Source: Pelagibacteraceae bacterium AG-390-O04
Lineage (GTDB): Bacteria; Pseudomonadota; Alphaproteobacteria; Pelagibacterales; Pelagibacteraceae
Assembly: GCA_003278065.1 (NCBI GenBank)
Contig: QCHE01000001.1
Coordinates: forward strand, 62,001-126,000
DNA: 64,000 nucleotides
Reading direction: 5' to 3'
Every line of letters starts with the position of its first letter. The first letter of the stretch is position 1. The position numbers and the translations under genes were made by a program. Under the pieces are notes generated by a model. The model saw nothing but the letters and a program-made list of their open reading frames with translations. It had not been told where the DNA came from and searched no databases. Below, piece after piece: positions 55,566 to 64,000 of the stretch.

Positions 55566-56048
55566 TTAATTTTCTTTAAATTTTAAAATAAATTGATGAA
55601 AAACACTTATGAAAAATATTGAAGATCCAATAGCTACACTGGTTTGAGGTATCCAAATTAAAATTTCATCTGCTCCCTCGCTTCTTTCTTGAAACTTGTA
55701 AGAAATAATTAACATCTTAATAAAATAATAAGCCAAATAACCAGAAAAAAAGCTAGCAATAGTTAAACACCATATTTCGACAATCTTTTTTTTTAGGCCA
55801 GATAGCTTTTCCAAAAAAAGAGTAATCCTTATATGACCGCCCTCCACAAATGTAAAAGCTAAAGCAAAAAACGATGCTGAAGCCATGCAATAACCGGAGT
55901 ATTCTGCTAGACCTCTTATATAAAAACCAAATATTCTTGATGAAATACCAATTAATATAAAAACTGCTACAAAAATTAAAAATATTGCAGCTATGTAACC
56001 AGAAAATTTATAAAGTTTATTTAAGTTTTTATCTAAAGATTTTAACAT
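55566..56048 (-). CDS. dctQ: TRAP transporter small permease
   Basis: A 160-residue four-helix DctQ-like protein with EYSGYCMASASFFALAFTFVEGGHIRI in the middle. It bridges DctP and DctM. It begins 6 bp after the 30-bp palindrome that follows dctP. Confidence 0.87.
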   Translation of the reverse strand: MLKSLDKNLNKLYKFSGYIAAIFLIFVAVFILIGISSRIFGFYIRGLAEYSGYCMASASFFALAFTFVEGGHIRITLFLEKLSGLKKKIVEIWCLTIASFFSGYLAYYFIKMLIISYKFQERSEGADEILIWIPQTSVAIGSSIFFISVFHQFILKFKEN

Positions 56049-56054
56049 ATTGAT

Positions 56055-56084
56055 TTAAGGCCACTTAAATTTAAGTGGCCTTAA
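56055..56084. other. 30-bp perfect palindrome between dctP and dctQ
   Basis: The palindrome has arms TTAAGGCCACTTAAA and TTTAAGTGGCCTTAA. As RNA it would form a 15-bp stem with almost no loop. No U-run follows on the minus strand, so it is more likely an mRNA-protecting or partly terminating structure than a full terminator. Confidence 0.7.
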
Positions 56085-56096
56085 TTAAAGATTTGA

Positions 56097-57068
56097 TTAT
56101 TTATATGCTGACAAAACAGCAGCTCCTCTTGAGCCGGCTTTTTGAGACCATTCTTTTGCCATTGTCTCTCCAACTTTTTCAAAATGAGCTTGTAGTGAAG
56201 AATTTACTTTACCTACTACCATTCCAGCATCTGCAAGAGCTTTTTTATCTCCAACATTACCTTGTTTTGATAATTGCCATCCTTTTCTTTCCGCCAAAGC
56301 TGCTTGTTTCATAACTAGATCTTGAGTAGCTTTATCTAATTTATTCCACGCATCTTTATTAACAATTATCATATTTTTTGGAAACCATGCTGCTATATCA
56401 TAAAAATATTTCACACCATTTTCCCAAATTTTAGAATTTTTTCCTGTAGTTGGTGATGTGATCATACTTTCAACAGCTCCTGTAGAAAATGCCTGACTTA
56501 TTTCAGCAGCCTCTATTTTTGTTGGGGCCATACCTGTTAACTCAGCAATTCTTATAGTTGCAGAATTGTATGCTCTAAATTTTAAACCTTTTAGATCATT
56601 AACTGAACTAATCTCTTTTTTGCTGTACAAACCTTGTGCAGGCCATGGTACTGCATAAAGAAAAACTAAACCCTTCTGATCTAATCCTTTGACTATCTCA
56701 GCTTTCGAAGCTTTATACAGTTTCATAGCATCAGCATAAGATGTCGCTAAGAACGGTTGAGAGTCCACTTCTAATAATGGATCCTCTTTACCTAAGGCTG
56801 ACATAAATCTTTCACCAATCTGAGCTTGACCAGTTCTTACTGCTCTAAAGATTTCTCCACCTTTAAACAATGATCCGCCAGGATGAGTAACGATTGTTAA
56901 TTTGCCTCCACTTTTTTCAGTTACATTTTTTGCAAATTCAGCTGCATTAGCAGAATGAAAGTTTCCAGCTCCATAAGCAAGAGCCATGTCCCATTTTTCT
57001 GCGTTAGCAAGATTAATTGACAAAATTATTGAAACTAAAATAGTACATAAATATTTAATAAACTTCAT
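56097..57068 (-). CDS. dctP: TRAP transporter substrate-binding protein
   Basis: A 323-residue periplasmic DctP-type protein with a signal peptide (cut after NLANA). The specificity-region arginine is in GLKFRAYNSATIRIAELTGM near residue 165. The ligand cannot be told from sequence; the family covers C4-dicarboxylates, keto acids, taurine and ectoine. A strong GGAGGA ribosome binding site precedes the ATG. It is the first gene of the operon. Confidence 0.87.
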   Translation of the reverse strand: MKFIKYLCTILVSIILSINLANAEKWDMALAYGAGNFHSANAAEFAKNVTEKSGGKLTIVTHPGGSLFKGGEIFRAVRTGQAQIGERFMSALGKEDPLLEVDSQPFLATSYADAMKLYKASKAEIVKGLDQKGLVFLYAVPWPAQGLYSKKEISSVNDLKGLKFRAYNSATIRIAELTGMAPTKIEAAEISQAFSTGAVESMITSPTTGKNSKIWENGVKYFYDIAAWFPKNMIIVNKDAWNKLDKATQDLVMKQAALAERKGWQLSKQGNVGDKKALADAGMVVGKVNSSLQAHFEKVGETMAKEWSQKAGSRGAAVLSAYK

Positions 57069-57172
57069 TTATCCTCCATTTTTATTTAGATCATTTCATT
57101 ATGTATCAAAAAAATTATCAATAAAAAAATAATACTACTTTTGATTGAATTATTATTAGAATTAAATATTAT

Positions 57173-57793
57173 GTGTCTACTTTGTTAGAAGAAATACTCA
57201 TATTAGCTCAAATTATTTTTATAGATATTATTCTGGCTGCAGATAATGCAATAATCATAGGTTTGATTGCTGCAAATTTTGCCCCAAAAAATAGAAGGCA
57301 AATAATTTTGTGGGGTGTTGCTGGAGCCTTAATATTTAAAATCATTTTTGCATTATTCGCTACATACTTATTTAAATTTTACTTCATTAAAATTTTAGGT
57401 GGATTGCTTTTAATTTGGATAGTAAATGATTTAAGAAAAGACCTCTTTGAAATAAAAAAAGTAAAATCTCCAACAAAAAAATCTAAAGAACCATCATATA
57501 TTCAAAGTGTATATAAAGTCTTATTCGCTGATATAACAATTAGTTTTGATAATGTTATAGGTGTTGTTGGTGCTGCAAAAGGTAATTTTGGTTTTATGAT
57601 ATTTGGTCTCGTACTATCAGTAATTCTTACTGGGGCCATGGCCACATATCTCGCTAATTATATTCAAAAGCATTTGTGGATAGCTTATGTTGGCCTTGGT
57701 TTTATTCTTTTAGTTGCAATTCAATTAATTATTGGAGGACTTGCAGATTTAGATATCTTATCTATAAACGAACAGTTTAGAAAATATTTTTAA
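57173..57793 (+). CDS. TerC family membrane protein
   Basis: A 206-residue protein with about seven helices and the TerC motifs AADNAIIIGLIAAN near residue 22 and ITISFDNVIGVVGAAKGN. Members are linked to metal (manganese) export. The start is GTG; the ATG two bases earlier is out of frame and quickly stops. It ends in a 4-base stop-stop overlap with panB. Confidence 0.8.
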   Translation: MSTLLEEILILAQIIFIDIILAADNAIIIGLIAANFAPKNRRQIILWGVAGALIFKIIFALFATYLFKFYFIKILGGLLLIWIVNDLRKDLFEIKKVKSPTKKSKEPSYIQSVYKVLFADITISFDNVIGVVGAAKGNFGFMIFGLVLSVILTGAMATYLANYIQKHLWIAYVGLGFILLVAIQLIIGGLADLDILSINEQFRKYF

Positions 57794-58563
57794 TAGGAAT
57801 GTTTTTTAGATGGATATTTTTTAGATCTTACTTCCAAGGCATATTTTTTTAAGCCTAAATTGATATATTTTTTTATATTTAAGAATCTTTTAACAAATTT
57901 AATTTTTGTTTCGTTTAAACCAAGAAGATCATCTGTAACAAGGACTTGACCATCACAGTGTACTGATGATCCAATTCCAATTGTTGGAATATTCAAATTT
58001 TGAGTAATTTTTTTTGCTATTTGTGTTTTTACACACTCTAAAACAATTGCAAAAACTCCATTTTTTTCAAGTAAATTTGCATCATTAATTAATTGTTTTA
58101 TTTCTCTTTCGTTTTTACCTTTAGATTTAAATTTTCCTTTTACAGATTGAGGTAACAAACCAAGATGACCCATGACTGGAATTCTGTTTTTAATTAAAAA
58201 CTTTATTTGTCCAATAATTTTTCTTCCACCTTCTAATTTAACAGCATCACACTTTGTTTCTCTTAAAACTTTTTTAGCATTTTTTAATGCTGAAGTATTT
58301 GTATCATATGTTTTATAAGGCATGTCTACAACCATTAAGCTTTTTTTTACACCCAGCCTTACACTCTTGGAATGATTAATCATTTCTGTAAGAGTAACTT
58401 TCCTAGTTGTTTTATAATTGTACAATACCGAACCTAAAGAATCTCCAACTAAAACAATATCAACATGTTTATCTACTTCTTCTGCTATATTTTTTGAATA
58501 TGCTGTTAAACAAACAATTTTAGATTTATCTTTTTTTCCAATAATTTTTTTTATTTTATTCAT
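57790..58563 (-). CDS. panB: 3-methyl-2-oxobutanoate hydroxymethyltransferase
   Basis: PanB makes ketopantoate for pantothenate and CoA, using methylene-tetrahydrofolate. Marks are [25 protein letters not shown] near residue 36, [22 protein letters not shown] and [14 protein letters not shown]. Length is 257. It overlaps guaA by 4 bases. panC is not in the window. Confidence 0.9.
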   Translation of the reverse strand: MNKIKKIIGKKDKSKIVCLTAYSKNIAEEVDKHVDIVLVGDSLGSVLYNYKTTRKVTLTEMINHSKSVRLGVKKSLMVVDMPYKTYDTNTSALKNAKKVLRETKCDAVKLEGGRKIIGQIKFLIKNRIPVMGHLGLLPQSVKGKFKSKGKNEREIKQLINDANLLEKNGVFAIVLECVKTQIAKKITQNLNIPTIGIGSSVHCDGQVLVTDDLLGLNETKIKFVKRFLNIKKYINLGLKKYALEVRSKKYPSKKHSY

Positions 58564-60119
58564 TCTAACTCAATAGTGCTTGGTGGTTTGGATGTAACAT
58601 CATAAACTACTCTATTTATTCCTCTTATGCTATTTACAATTTTGTTAGAAATCATTTGAATAAATGATTTTTTAAAATCATAAAAATCAGCAGTCATACC
58701 ATCTTCAGATGTTATTGCTCTTAACAAGCATAAATATTCATAAGTACGATTATCACCCATTACACCAACTGTTTTGACTGGAAGTAAAGCTGCGTAAGCT
58801 TGCCAAATTTTATTATAAAGACCATGTTCTTTTAAGGCTTTTATAAAATAAAAATCAGCTTCTTTTAAAATCTTTATTTTTTCACTTGTTATTATTCCTG
58901 GGATTCTAATTGCTAATCCTGGACCTGGAAAAGGATGTCTTGTGATTATTTCTTTACTTAAATTAAGCTCTAATCCAAGTTTTCTTACTTCATCTTTAAA
59001 TAAAAACTTAAGTGGTTCAACTAAACTAAGCTTCATTTTTTTTGGTAATCCTCCCACATTATGGTGAGACTTAATTTTGGAAGTTTCACTTCCTGTAACT
59101 GATTTACTCTCAATTAAGTCAGGATAAAGAGTACCTTGGGCTAAAAATTTTACATTCTTTAATTTTTTGGCATATCGTTCAAAAATTTTTATAAAAAGGT
59201 TCCCAATTATCTTTCTTTTTTTTTCAGGATCTGAGATATTTTTTAAATTTTTGATAAATTCTTTTTCAGCATTTACATAAACTAAATTAATCTTCAATTT
59301 CTTTTTAAAAGTAGCTATAACTTGTTTTTCTTCATTTTTTCTCAGCAATCCAGTATTTACAAAAATACAATATAACTTTTTACCTATTGCTTTATTTAGT
59401 AATTGAGCCACTACACTACTATCAACTCCTCCAGACAATGCACAAATTACTTTATCATTACCAACTTGATTTTTTACCTCTTTGATTAATTTAATCTTTT
59501 GATTTTTAACAGACCAATTCTTTTTTATCTTACATATTAAAAAAATAAAATTTCTTATTAATATTTTTCCATTCTCTGTATGGGTTACTTCAGGATGAAA
59601 TTGAACCCCATAAAAATTTTTTAACTCATTAGCAACAATTGCGAACTTAGAATTTTGGCTTGAAGCAATAACTTTAAAATTTTTTGGCAATTTGTAAACC
59701 TGATCAGCATGGCTCATCCAAACTTTTGTATATTTCTTTTTAAAAAAGTTTTTAGTTAATGGACTAGTTCTTTTTTTTAAAATATTGGCTAATCCAAATT
59801 CTCTATGTTTAGATTGTTTAACTTTTCCTCCATTAATTTTTGAGAGAATTTGATGGCCAAAACAAATACCTAATACAGGTATTTTTTTTTCAATTATCTC
59901 TTTATCAAATGAATACTTTTTAATTTCATAAACATTTAGAGGTCCACCTGATAAAATAATTCCTTTAACAGAACTATCTAAGTTTGAACTTTTAACTTTT
60001 TTATGACTAATTATTTCTGAAAAAACTCCAAGCTCTCTTATTCTCCTTGCGATAAGTTGTGTAAATTGAGAGCCAAAATCTATAATCAAGATCTTATTTA
60101 AACTTAGATCAAGACTCAT
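58560..60119 (-). CDS. guaA: GMP synthase (glutamine-hydrolysing)
   Basis: GuaA aminates XMP to GMP. The glutaminase triad Cys is in GICFGHQ near residue 84; the ATP-pyrophosphatase loop is [11 protein letters not shown]; and the dimerisation end reads [18 protein letters not shown]-like (here TIELE). Length 519 is standard. It overlaps the upstream TPR gene by 11 bases. Confidence 0.94.
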   Translation of the reverse strand: MSLDLSLNKILIIDFGSQFTQLIARRIRELGVFSEIISHKKVKSSNLDSSVKGIILSGGPLNVYEIKKYSFDKEIIEKKIPVLGICFGHQILSKINGGKVKQSKHREFGLANILKKRTSPLTKNFFKKKYTKVWMSHADQVYKLPKNFKVIASSQNSKFAIVANELKNFYGVQFHPEVTHTENGKILIRNFIFLICKIKKNWSVKNQKIKLIKEVKNQVGNDKVICALSGGVDSSVVAQLLNKAIGKKLYCIFVNTGLLRKNEEKQVIATFKKKLKINLVYVNAEKEFIKNLKNISDPEKKRKIIGNLFIKIFERYAKKLKNVKFLAQGTLYPDLIESKSVTGSETSKIKSHHNVGGLPKKMKLSLVEPLKFLFKDEVRKLGLELNLSKEIITRHPFPGPGLAIRIPGIITSEKIKILKEADFYFIKALKEHGLYNKIWQAYAALLPVKTVGVMGDNRTYEYLCLLRAITSEDGMTADFYDFKKSFIQMISNKIVNSIRGINRVVYDVTSKPPSTIELE

Positions 60120-60546
60120 TTTTTGGTTCTATATTTGATAGAGTATCTAGAATATATTTATTTTCCTTACATAAATTTTTACAAACTTCGATAAATTTTT
60201 TTGATAAATCTTTAACTTTAGAATAATTTGATTTTTCAAGACCTATTTTCATTAACATCAAAATAGCTTCTTCATTATTAGGTTCAATTAACAGTGTTGC
60301 ATCTAAATTTTTTTCTTCATCTTTTTTTTTTTCTTGCTGATTATAAATTTTTGCTAAATATAAATATGAATTTGAATCTTTAGGGTTAAAAACTATACTT
60401 CTTTCAAACATAAATTTTGCATCTTCATATTTTTTATCATTAAATAACTTTAAACCTTTCTCAAAAAAATTTTCACTTCCAATAGAATTCGTAAAAATGC
60501 TTAAAATTAAATAAAAAGATAAAATTAATTTAATAGTTGGTTTCAT
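60109..60546 (-). CDS. TPR-repeat protein between guaB and guaA
   Basis: A 145-residue protein with an N-terminal hydrophobic signal ([18 protein letters not shown]) and two TPR units around residues 30-105. It is probably periplasmic or membrane-anchored. It is wedged between guaB (5 bp upstream) and guaA (11-base overlap). No functional link to purine synthesis is known. Confidence 0.68.
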   Translation of the reverse strand: MKPTIKLILSFYLILSIFTNSIGSENFFEKGLKLFNDKKYEDAKFMFERSIVFNPKDSNSYLYLAKIYNQQEKKKDEEKNLDATLLIEPNNEEAILMLMKIGLEKSNYSKVKDLSKKFIEVCKNLCKENKYILDTLSNIEPKNES

Positions 60547-60551
60547 AAATT

Positions 60552-61622
60552 CTAATTTTCATCTTTCACTATATCAACATTATGAACCATACTTTCATAA
60601 AATCCAGCCTTAGTAATTTTAACAAACTGTGGTTTTTTTCTTAGGTTTTTTATTTGTTTTGAACCTAGATAACCCATCGATGACCTTAAACCACCTATTA
60701 ACTTATATATTACATTCTCAACTTTACCTTTATATTTAGATAAACCCTCAACTCCTTCTGGTACATATTTTGAAACATCTATTTGTTTAGATTGAAAATA
60801 TCTATCAGCTGATCCTTTGTTCATTGCTCCTACTGAGCCCATGCCCCTAAAGCTTTTGAATAATTTTCCATTTTTTTTAATAAGTTTTCCAGGTGTTTCA
60901 TAAGTTCCTGCAAATAATGAACCTATCATCACAGCATCAGCACCTGCTGCAAATGCTTTTGCTAAATCACCAGAATATTTTATTCCACCATCAGAAATTA
61001 TTTTAATATTCTTATTTTTAACTCCTTTTCTTACATTAAGAATTGCACTTAATTGAGGAACACCAATTCCAGCTACTAATCGTGTTGTACATATAGAACC
61101 TGGGCCAATTCCAACTTTTAAAATATCAACACCCAATTCAAGCAAAAAATTTGCTGCTTCTGCGGTAGCTATATTTCCAGCACATAATGCTGTTTTCTTA
61201 TTTTTTTTCCTTTTAACAAATTTAATTATTTCAGAAACTTTTTTAGTGTGTCCATGAGCAGTATCAATAACTATCATATCAATGTTTTCTTTTAAAATAG
61301 CCGTTGCTCTCTCAAATTCTTTTGGACCTGCACCTACTGCAGCACCTACTATCAATTTTTTTTTTTTTACTTTTCTTATTTCTTGAACTTGTTTTTTTAT
61401 ATCTAAGTTTCGATGAATTACGCCAATACCACCAGCCTTACCAATAGCGATTGCCATTTTACTTTCGGTAACTGTATCCATAGCTGAAGACAATAGAGGA
61501 ATCTTTAATTTTAAAAAATTAGTTAAACTGATACTTGTATCAACCTCTGAGGGCAAAATATCAGAGTACTTTGGGATTAATGTAACGTCATCAAAGGTTA
61601 GTGCTTCTTTTATAGGAACCAT
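60552..61622 (-). CDS. guaB: IMP dehydrogenase lacking CBS domains
   Basis: GuaB oxidises IMP to XMP. The catalytic loop [20 protein letters not shown] near residue 174, [10 protein letters not shown] and the flap region YVPEGVEG mark IMPDH rather than GMP reductase. The protein is 356 residues instead of about 490: after [17 protein letters not shown] it goes straight to LIVGAAVG, so the two CBS (Bateman) domains are absent. Allosteric purine-nucleotide control through CBS is therefore not expected. Confidence 0.9.
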   Translation of the reverse strand: MVPIKEALTFDDVTLIPKYSDILPSEVDTSISLTNFLKLKIPLLSSAMDTVTESKMAIAIGKAGGIGVIHRNLDIKKQVQEIRKVKKKKLIVGAAVGAGPKEFERATAILKENIDMIVIDTAHGHTKKVSEIIKFVKRKKNKKTALCAGNIATAEAANFLLELGVDILKVGIGPGSICTTRLVAGIGVPQLSAILNVRKGVKNKNIKIISDGGIKYSGDLAKAFAAGADAVMIGSLFAGTYETPGKLIKKNGKLFKSFRGMGSVGAMNKGSADRYFQSKQIDVSKYVPEGVEGLSKYKGKVENVIYKLIGGLRSSMGYLGSKQIKNLRKKPQFVKITKAGFYESMVHNVDIVKDEN

Positions 61623-61659
61623 AATATTTTATATACGATTCCTTTTTTTTTTAAAGGAA

Positions 61660-62271
61660 CTATCTTAGTTTTTTACAAATTATAAAACTTTCTTTTGAAT
61701 CTTTCCTGCTCGAAAGTGGTTTAAAAACCTTAACTTCTTTAAAAATTTTTTTTCCAAGTGCGACAATTTCATTAAAGGTTCCTCCCATAAAAATTTTTGA
61801 AATAAAAAAACCCTCATTAGAAATCACCTCTTTAGAAAAATTCATTGCTTCTTTACATAATTCACCTGTTTGAATTGAGTCAATATTTTTAATCCCTGTT
61901 GTATTAACAGCCATATCTGACATCACCACATCTAAACTTTTTTTTATATGTTCTTTAATTTTTTTTTGAATATTAATTTCAGTGAAATCACCTTTTATTT
62001 GAATAGTATTTTCTATTTCTTCCATTTCTTTTAAATCTATAGAGATTATTTTTCCATTTTTTACAACTTTTGAAGCATATTGAGACCAGCTACCTGGTGC
62101 TGCACCAATATCTAAAATAGTAATTCCACCTTTAAAAATTTTAAACTTTTCATTAATTTCCATTAATTTATAAGCTGATCTTGCCCTATAACCATCGATT
62201 TTAGATTGACGAACGTAAATGTCTCGTCTTTGTTTATTTACCCAGTTTTTTGAAATCTTATTTTTTTTCAA
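61660..62271 (-). CDS. rlmE: 23S rRNA (uridine2552-2'-O)-methyltransferase
   Basis: RlmE (FtsJ/RrmJ) methylates U2552 in the A-loop late in 50S assembly. The catalytic K-D-K-E set is seen around SAYKLMEI, MSDMAVN and SFIICKKLR; the SAM site is LDIGAAPGSWSQY. Length is 203. It overlaps the upstream GT8-like gene by 4 bases. Confidence 0.9.
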   Translation of the reverse strand: MKKNKISKNWVNKQRRDIYVRQSKIDGYRARSAYKLMEINEKFKIFKGGITILDIGAAPGSWSQYASKVVKNGKIISIDLKEMEEIENTIQIKGDFTEINIQKKIKEHIKKSLDVVMSDMAVNTTGIKNIDSIQTGELCKEAMNFSKEVISNEGFFISKIFMGGTFNEIVALGKKIFKEVKVFKPLSSRKDSKESFIICKKLR

Positions 62272-63179
62272 TTAGAATATCTAAGACTTTTTAAAATCTT
62301 TTTATGATTTAAGGTTTCAATTTCAATTTGAATAGTTTTATCCATTCTCATATCTTTTCCATTTTTCCAAATTCCAGCTGCAAGATGAATAATTCCTATT
62401 TTATAGTTAGGTAAATAGGGTTCTACAAATGTTTTTTTTTCCTCATCAAATTTAGGAAGTAAATTACTTGTAATCCAATTACAATTCAGTGGTAAAAATT
62501 CGGTTTTTAATTCATCAATATAAACAGACATATTAATAGCTAAACCTTCAGAACCAAAAATATTTCCAGCTTTTAAGGTTTGCTTAAGGTTATCCTGCCA
62601 AGATTTCCATCCTGGGGAATTTTTTTCTAGAGAAAAAACACCTATATTAATATGAGGTGCAAAAGCTAACTTTCGTGCTTTTTCGTAAGGAATTTTTGAT
62701 TTAACCGCATGTTTGAAATTTTGTGATTTTATTATTGCTAATTTTCCAAGTAACCAATTTACTTTAGAGGTAATTTTGTATCCAGGACCAATAGTTTGTG
62801 TGATGCCTAAATTTCCATTATCACATGCCTTAAAATATAAATCTATACACTTCCAATCATTTACCCAAGCATCACAATCTATCCATAAATATTTCTCATA
62901 ATTTGGAAAATATTTAGGTAAAAATGCTCTTGATACCTGGCTTTTCAGCCAATCTTTTCCTTTAACTTTATTAACTGGAACTTCAATATCCCACTCGGCT
63001 AATTTTATTTCATCTATTTTATTTGCTAATTTATTTTTTTGATCTTGAGTTAAGCCCGCATCTAAAATACAGATTGCAACATCTTTGCTTTCATCAAATT
63101 TTTTTATAGAATCTATCAATTCCTCGAGCAGAGGAAAATAATTTGCATCAGACAGAGATACGATTACATTTTTTTTCAT
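62268..63179 (-). CDS. Glycosyltransferase-like protein (GT8-like)
   Basis: A 303-residue protein with an N-terminal nucleotide-binding region and a metal-binding D-x-D in LWIDCDAW near residue 100. The C-terminus has HLAAGIWKNGKD. It fits GT-A glycosyltransferases, family GT8-like, but the donor and acceptor are unknown. It lies between pssA and rlmE, an unusual place for such a gene; a role in lipid or surface sugar modification is only a guess. Confidence 0.55.
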   Translation of the reverse strand: MKKNVIVSLSDANYFPLLEELIDSIKKFDESKDVAICILDAGLTQDQKNKLANKIDEIKLAEWDIEVPVNKVKGKDWLKSQVSRAFLPKYFPNYEKYLWIDCDAWVNDWKCIDLYFKACDNGNLGITQTIGPGYKITSKVNWLLGKLAIIKSQNFKHAVKSKIPYEKARKLAFAPHINIGVFSLEKNSPGWKSWQDNLKQTLKAGNIFGSEGLAINMSVYIDELKTEFLPLNCNWITSNLLPKFDEEKKTFVEPYLPNYKIGIIHLAAGIWKNGKDMRMDKTIQIEIETLNHKKILKSLRYSN

Positions 63180-63983
63180 TAAAGTACATCTTCAAGGTCA
63201 TCATCATCTTGAATTCTGTCATTTTCATGTTGTTTTTTAATTTTTTTATAATGAAAAAAACTAATTGGAATTAACAGTAAATAAATAACAGCACTTATTG
63301 CTATAACATTAAATGTATATATCAATAAAAGACCGAAAAATAGAACTATGCTAAATAATAAAAAAATTGTTGTTCTTCTTGGAATTACAATTTTTTTAAA
63401 TGAATAAGTTGGAAATTTACTAATTAATAGAAATGAAGTTATAATAAAAAAAATTGGAACAATTACATCATAATTTAATGGATATAAATTAAAATTACTT
63501 AAACTTATAATTAATGGAGTTAAAACTAATACTCCACCTGCTGGAGAAGGAACTCCTTCAAAAAAATTATCTCTCCAAGAAGGCTCTTGATTAGAACTTA
63601 TATTAAATCTCGCCAATCTTAATGCAACACAAATCACGTAAATAAGACACAAAAGCCATCCAAATCTTCCAAGCGTATTTAGTTTCCAAAAAAAACATAA
63701 TAAATGCTGGAGCAACTCCAAAACTTATCATATCTGTTAAAGAATCTAATTCTTTTCCAACTTTTGAGGTACCTCTAATTAATCTTGCAATTCTTCCATC
63801 TAACCCATCGATCAATGCCGCAAAAATAATTGCTATCACCGCGAGTTCAAATCTTCCATCTAAAGCAAATCTGATTGATGTTAAACCAATACAAACTCCT
63901 ATAAGGGTTAGCATATTTGGTAAGATTACTCTTGCAGTTTTTTTATCTGCAACAATTTTAAAATTTTTTTTTTGTGGTTCCAT
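63179..63983 (-). CDS. pssA: Phosphatidylserine synthase, interrupted by a frameshift
   Basis: PssA makes phosphatidylserine from CDP-diacylglycerol and serine. Two overlapping track ORFs are halves of this gene. The first (63,603-63,983) holds the CDP-alcohol motif DGLDGRIARLIRGTSKVGKELD-type pattern and SFGVAPAFIMFF. The second supplies LGRFGWLLCLIYVICVALRLARF and the remaining membrane helices. They join at a run of eight T on the minus strand (63,688-63,695); seven T would give one 267-residue protein of normal PssA layout. It may be a sequence error, a slippage-decoded gene or a mutation. Confidence 0.85.
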
Positions 63984-64000
63984 TATTTTTTAGCTAACAA
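63983..64000 (-). CDS. End of an upstream gene, probably psd
   Basis: Reading from the right edge, the frame encodes only LLAKK and stops with a TAA that overlaps the pssA start codon by one base. Phosphatidylserine decarboxylase (psd) usually precedes pssA in alphaproteobacteria, so this is likely its end. Too short to identify from sequence. Confidence 0.35.
   Translation of the reverse strand: MLAKK

Noticed and set aside
56055-56084. Ordinary intrinsic terminator after dctP
   Set aside because: There is no U-run after the stem on the coding strand, and dctQ follows at once.
60552-61622. GMP reductase (GuaC), suggested by the short length
   Set aside because: The catalytic loop reads [16 protein letters not shown] and a VPEGVEG flap is present, both IMPDH features.
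1-64000. tRNA, rRNA and replication-origin signals
   Set aside because: No cloverleaf with conserved GGTTCRA-type arm, no rRNA segment and no DnaA-box cluster were noticed on reading; a covariance-model scan was not possible.

Overview
The window is AT-rich bacterial DNA with very tight gene packing. The gene content and order point to an alphaproteobacterium of the SAR11 (Pelagibacterales) type. Supporting signs are the rpsF-rpsR-rplI-dnaB block, lysine- and asparagine-rich proteins, almost no intergenic DNA, many ABC, TRAP and EamA uptake systems, an NAD-type formate dehydrogenase, and a glycine-riboswitch-controlled glycine cleavage operon. This is inference from content; no rRNA or tRNA gene was seen. 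No gene-free stretch exceeds about 300 bases. The longest, 23,446-23,627, lies inside the probable mobile island described below.

Layout. 1-2.3 kb (+): end of surA, then pdxA and ksgA. 2.3-4.9 kb (-): fabD-fabG-acpP-gmk. 5-16.9 kb (+): rpsF-rpsR-rplI, dnaB, an RND/MMPL exporter, cvpA, purF, an HD-domain protein, gshA-gshB, an EamA exporter and an MFS transporter. 17-18.6 kb: cmk (-) and a coiled-coil gene (+) split at a run of 12 A. 18.6-21.7 kb (-): an ectoine-type (Ehu-like) ABC importer. 21.7-23.4 kb: a divergent MOSC/PhyH pair. 23.4-26.8 kb: an island with a one-chain restriction-modification-specificity protein between 30-bp direct repeats, inserted at the 5' end of a small gene. 27-30.3 kb (-): amidinotransferase, creatinase and an EamA transporter. 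30.3-38.4 kb: moeA and mobA (-), then an IscU-like scaffold, HPP protein, fdhD and the two-gene NAD-linked formate dehydrogenase (+). 38.4-42.2 kb: SelO, a DadA/sarcosine-oxidase-like flavoprotein, TspO and an SDR. 42.2-45.9 kb (-): DUF3833, Cfa, DUF1365 and amine oxidase, a set known from photo-oxidative stress loci. 45.9-50.5 kb (-): gcvT-gcvH-gcvP behind a tandem glycine riboswitch. 50.5-54.3 kb: EamA, pxpC and pxpB (-), pxpA and a TPR protein (+). 54.3-57.1 kb (-): a TRAP transporter. 57.2-64 kb: terC (+), then panB, guaA, a TPR protein, a short guaB, rlmE, a GT8-like protein and pssA with a frameshift (-).

How it fits together. A one-carbon and nitrogen theme runs through the middle. Creatinase would release sarcosine and urea, and a sarcosine-oxidase-like flavoprotein could give glycine and formaldehyde. 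Formate dehydrogenase, with its cofactor genes nearby, oxidises formate, and the glycine cleavage system feeds C1-folate. The linkage is inferred from gene families only.

Most unusual points: (1) the restriction-modification island with direct repeats and a regenerated target-gene 5' end; (2) a gcvT start codon that lies wholly inside the 12-bp closing stem of riboswitch aptamer 2; (3) two genes, pssA and a coiled-coil gene, whose frames break exactly at homopolymer runs; (4) an IMP dehydrogenase without CBS domains; (5) convergent genes that share stop codons and divergent genes whose start codons are 15-21 bp apart.
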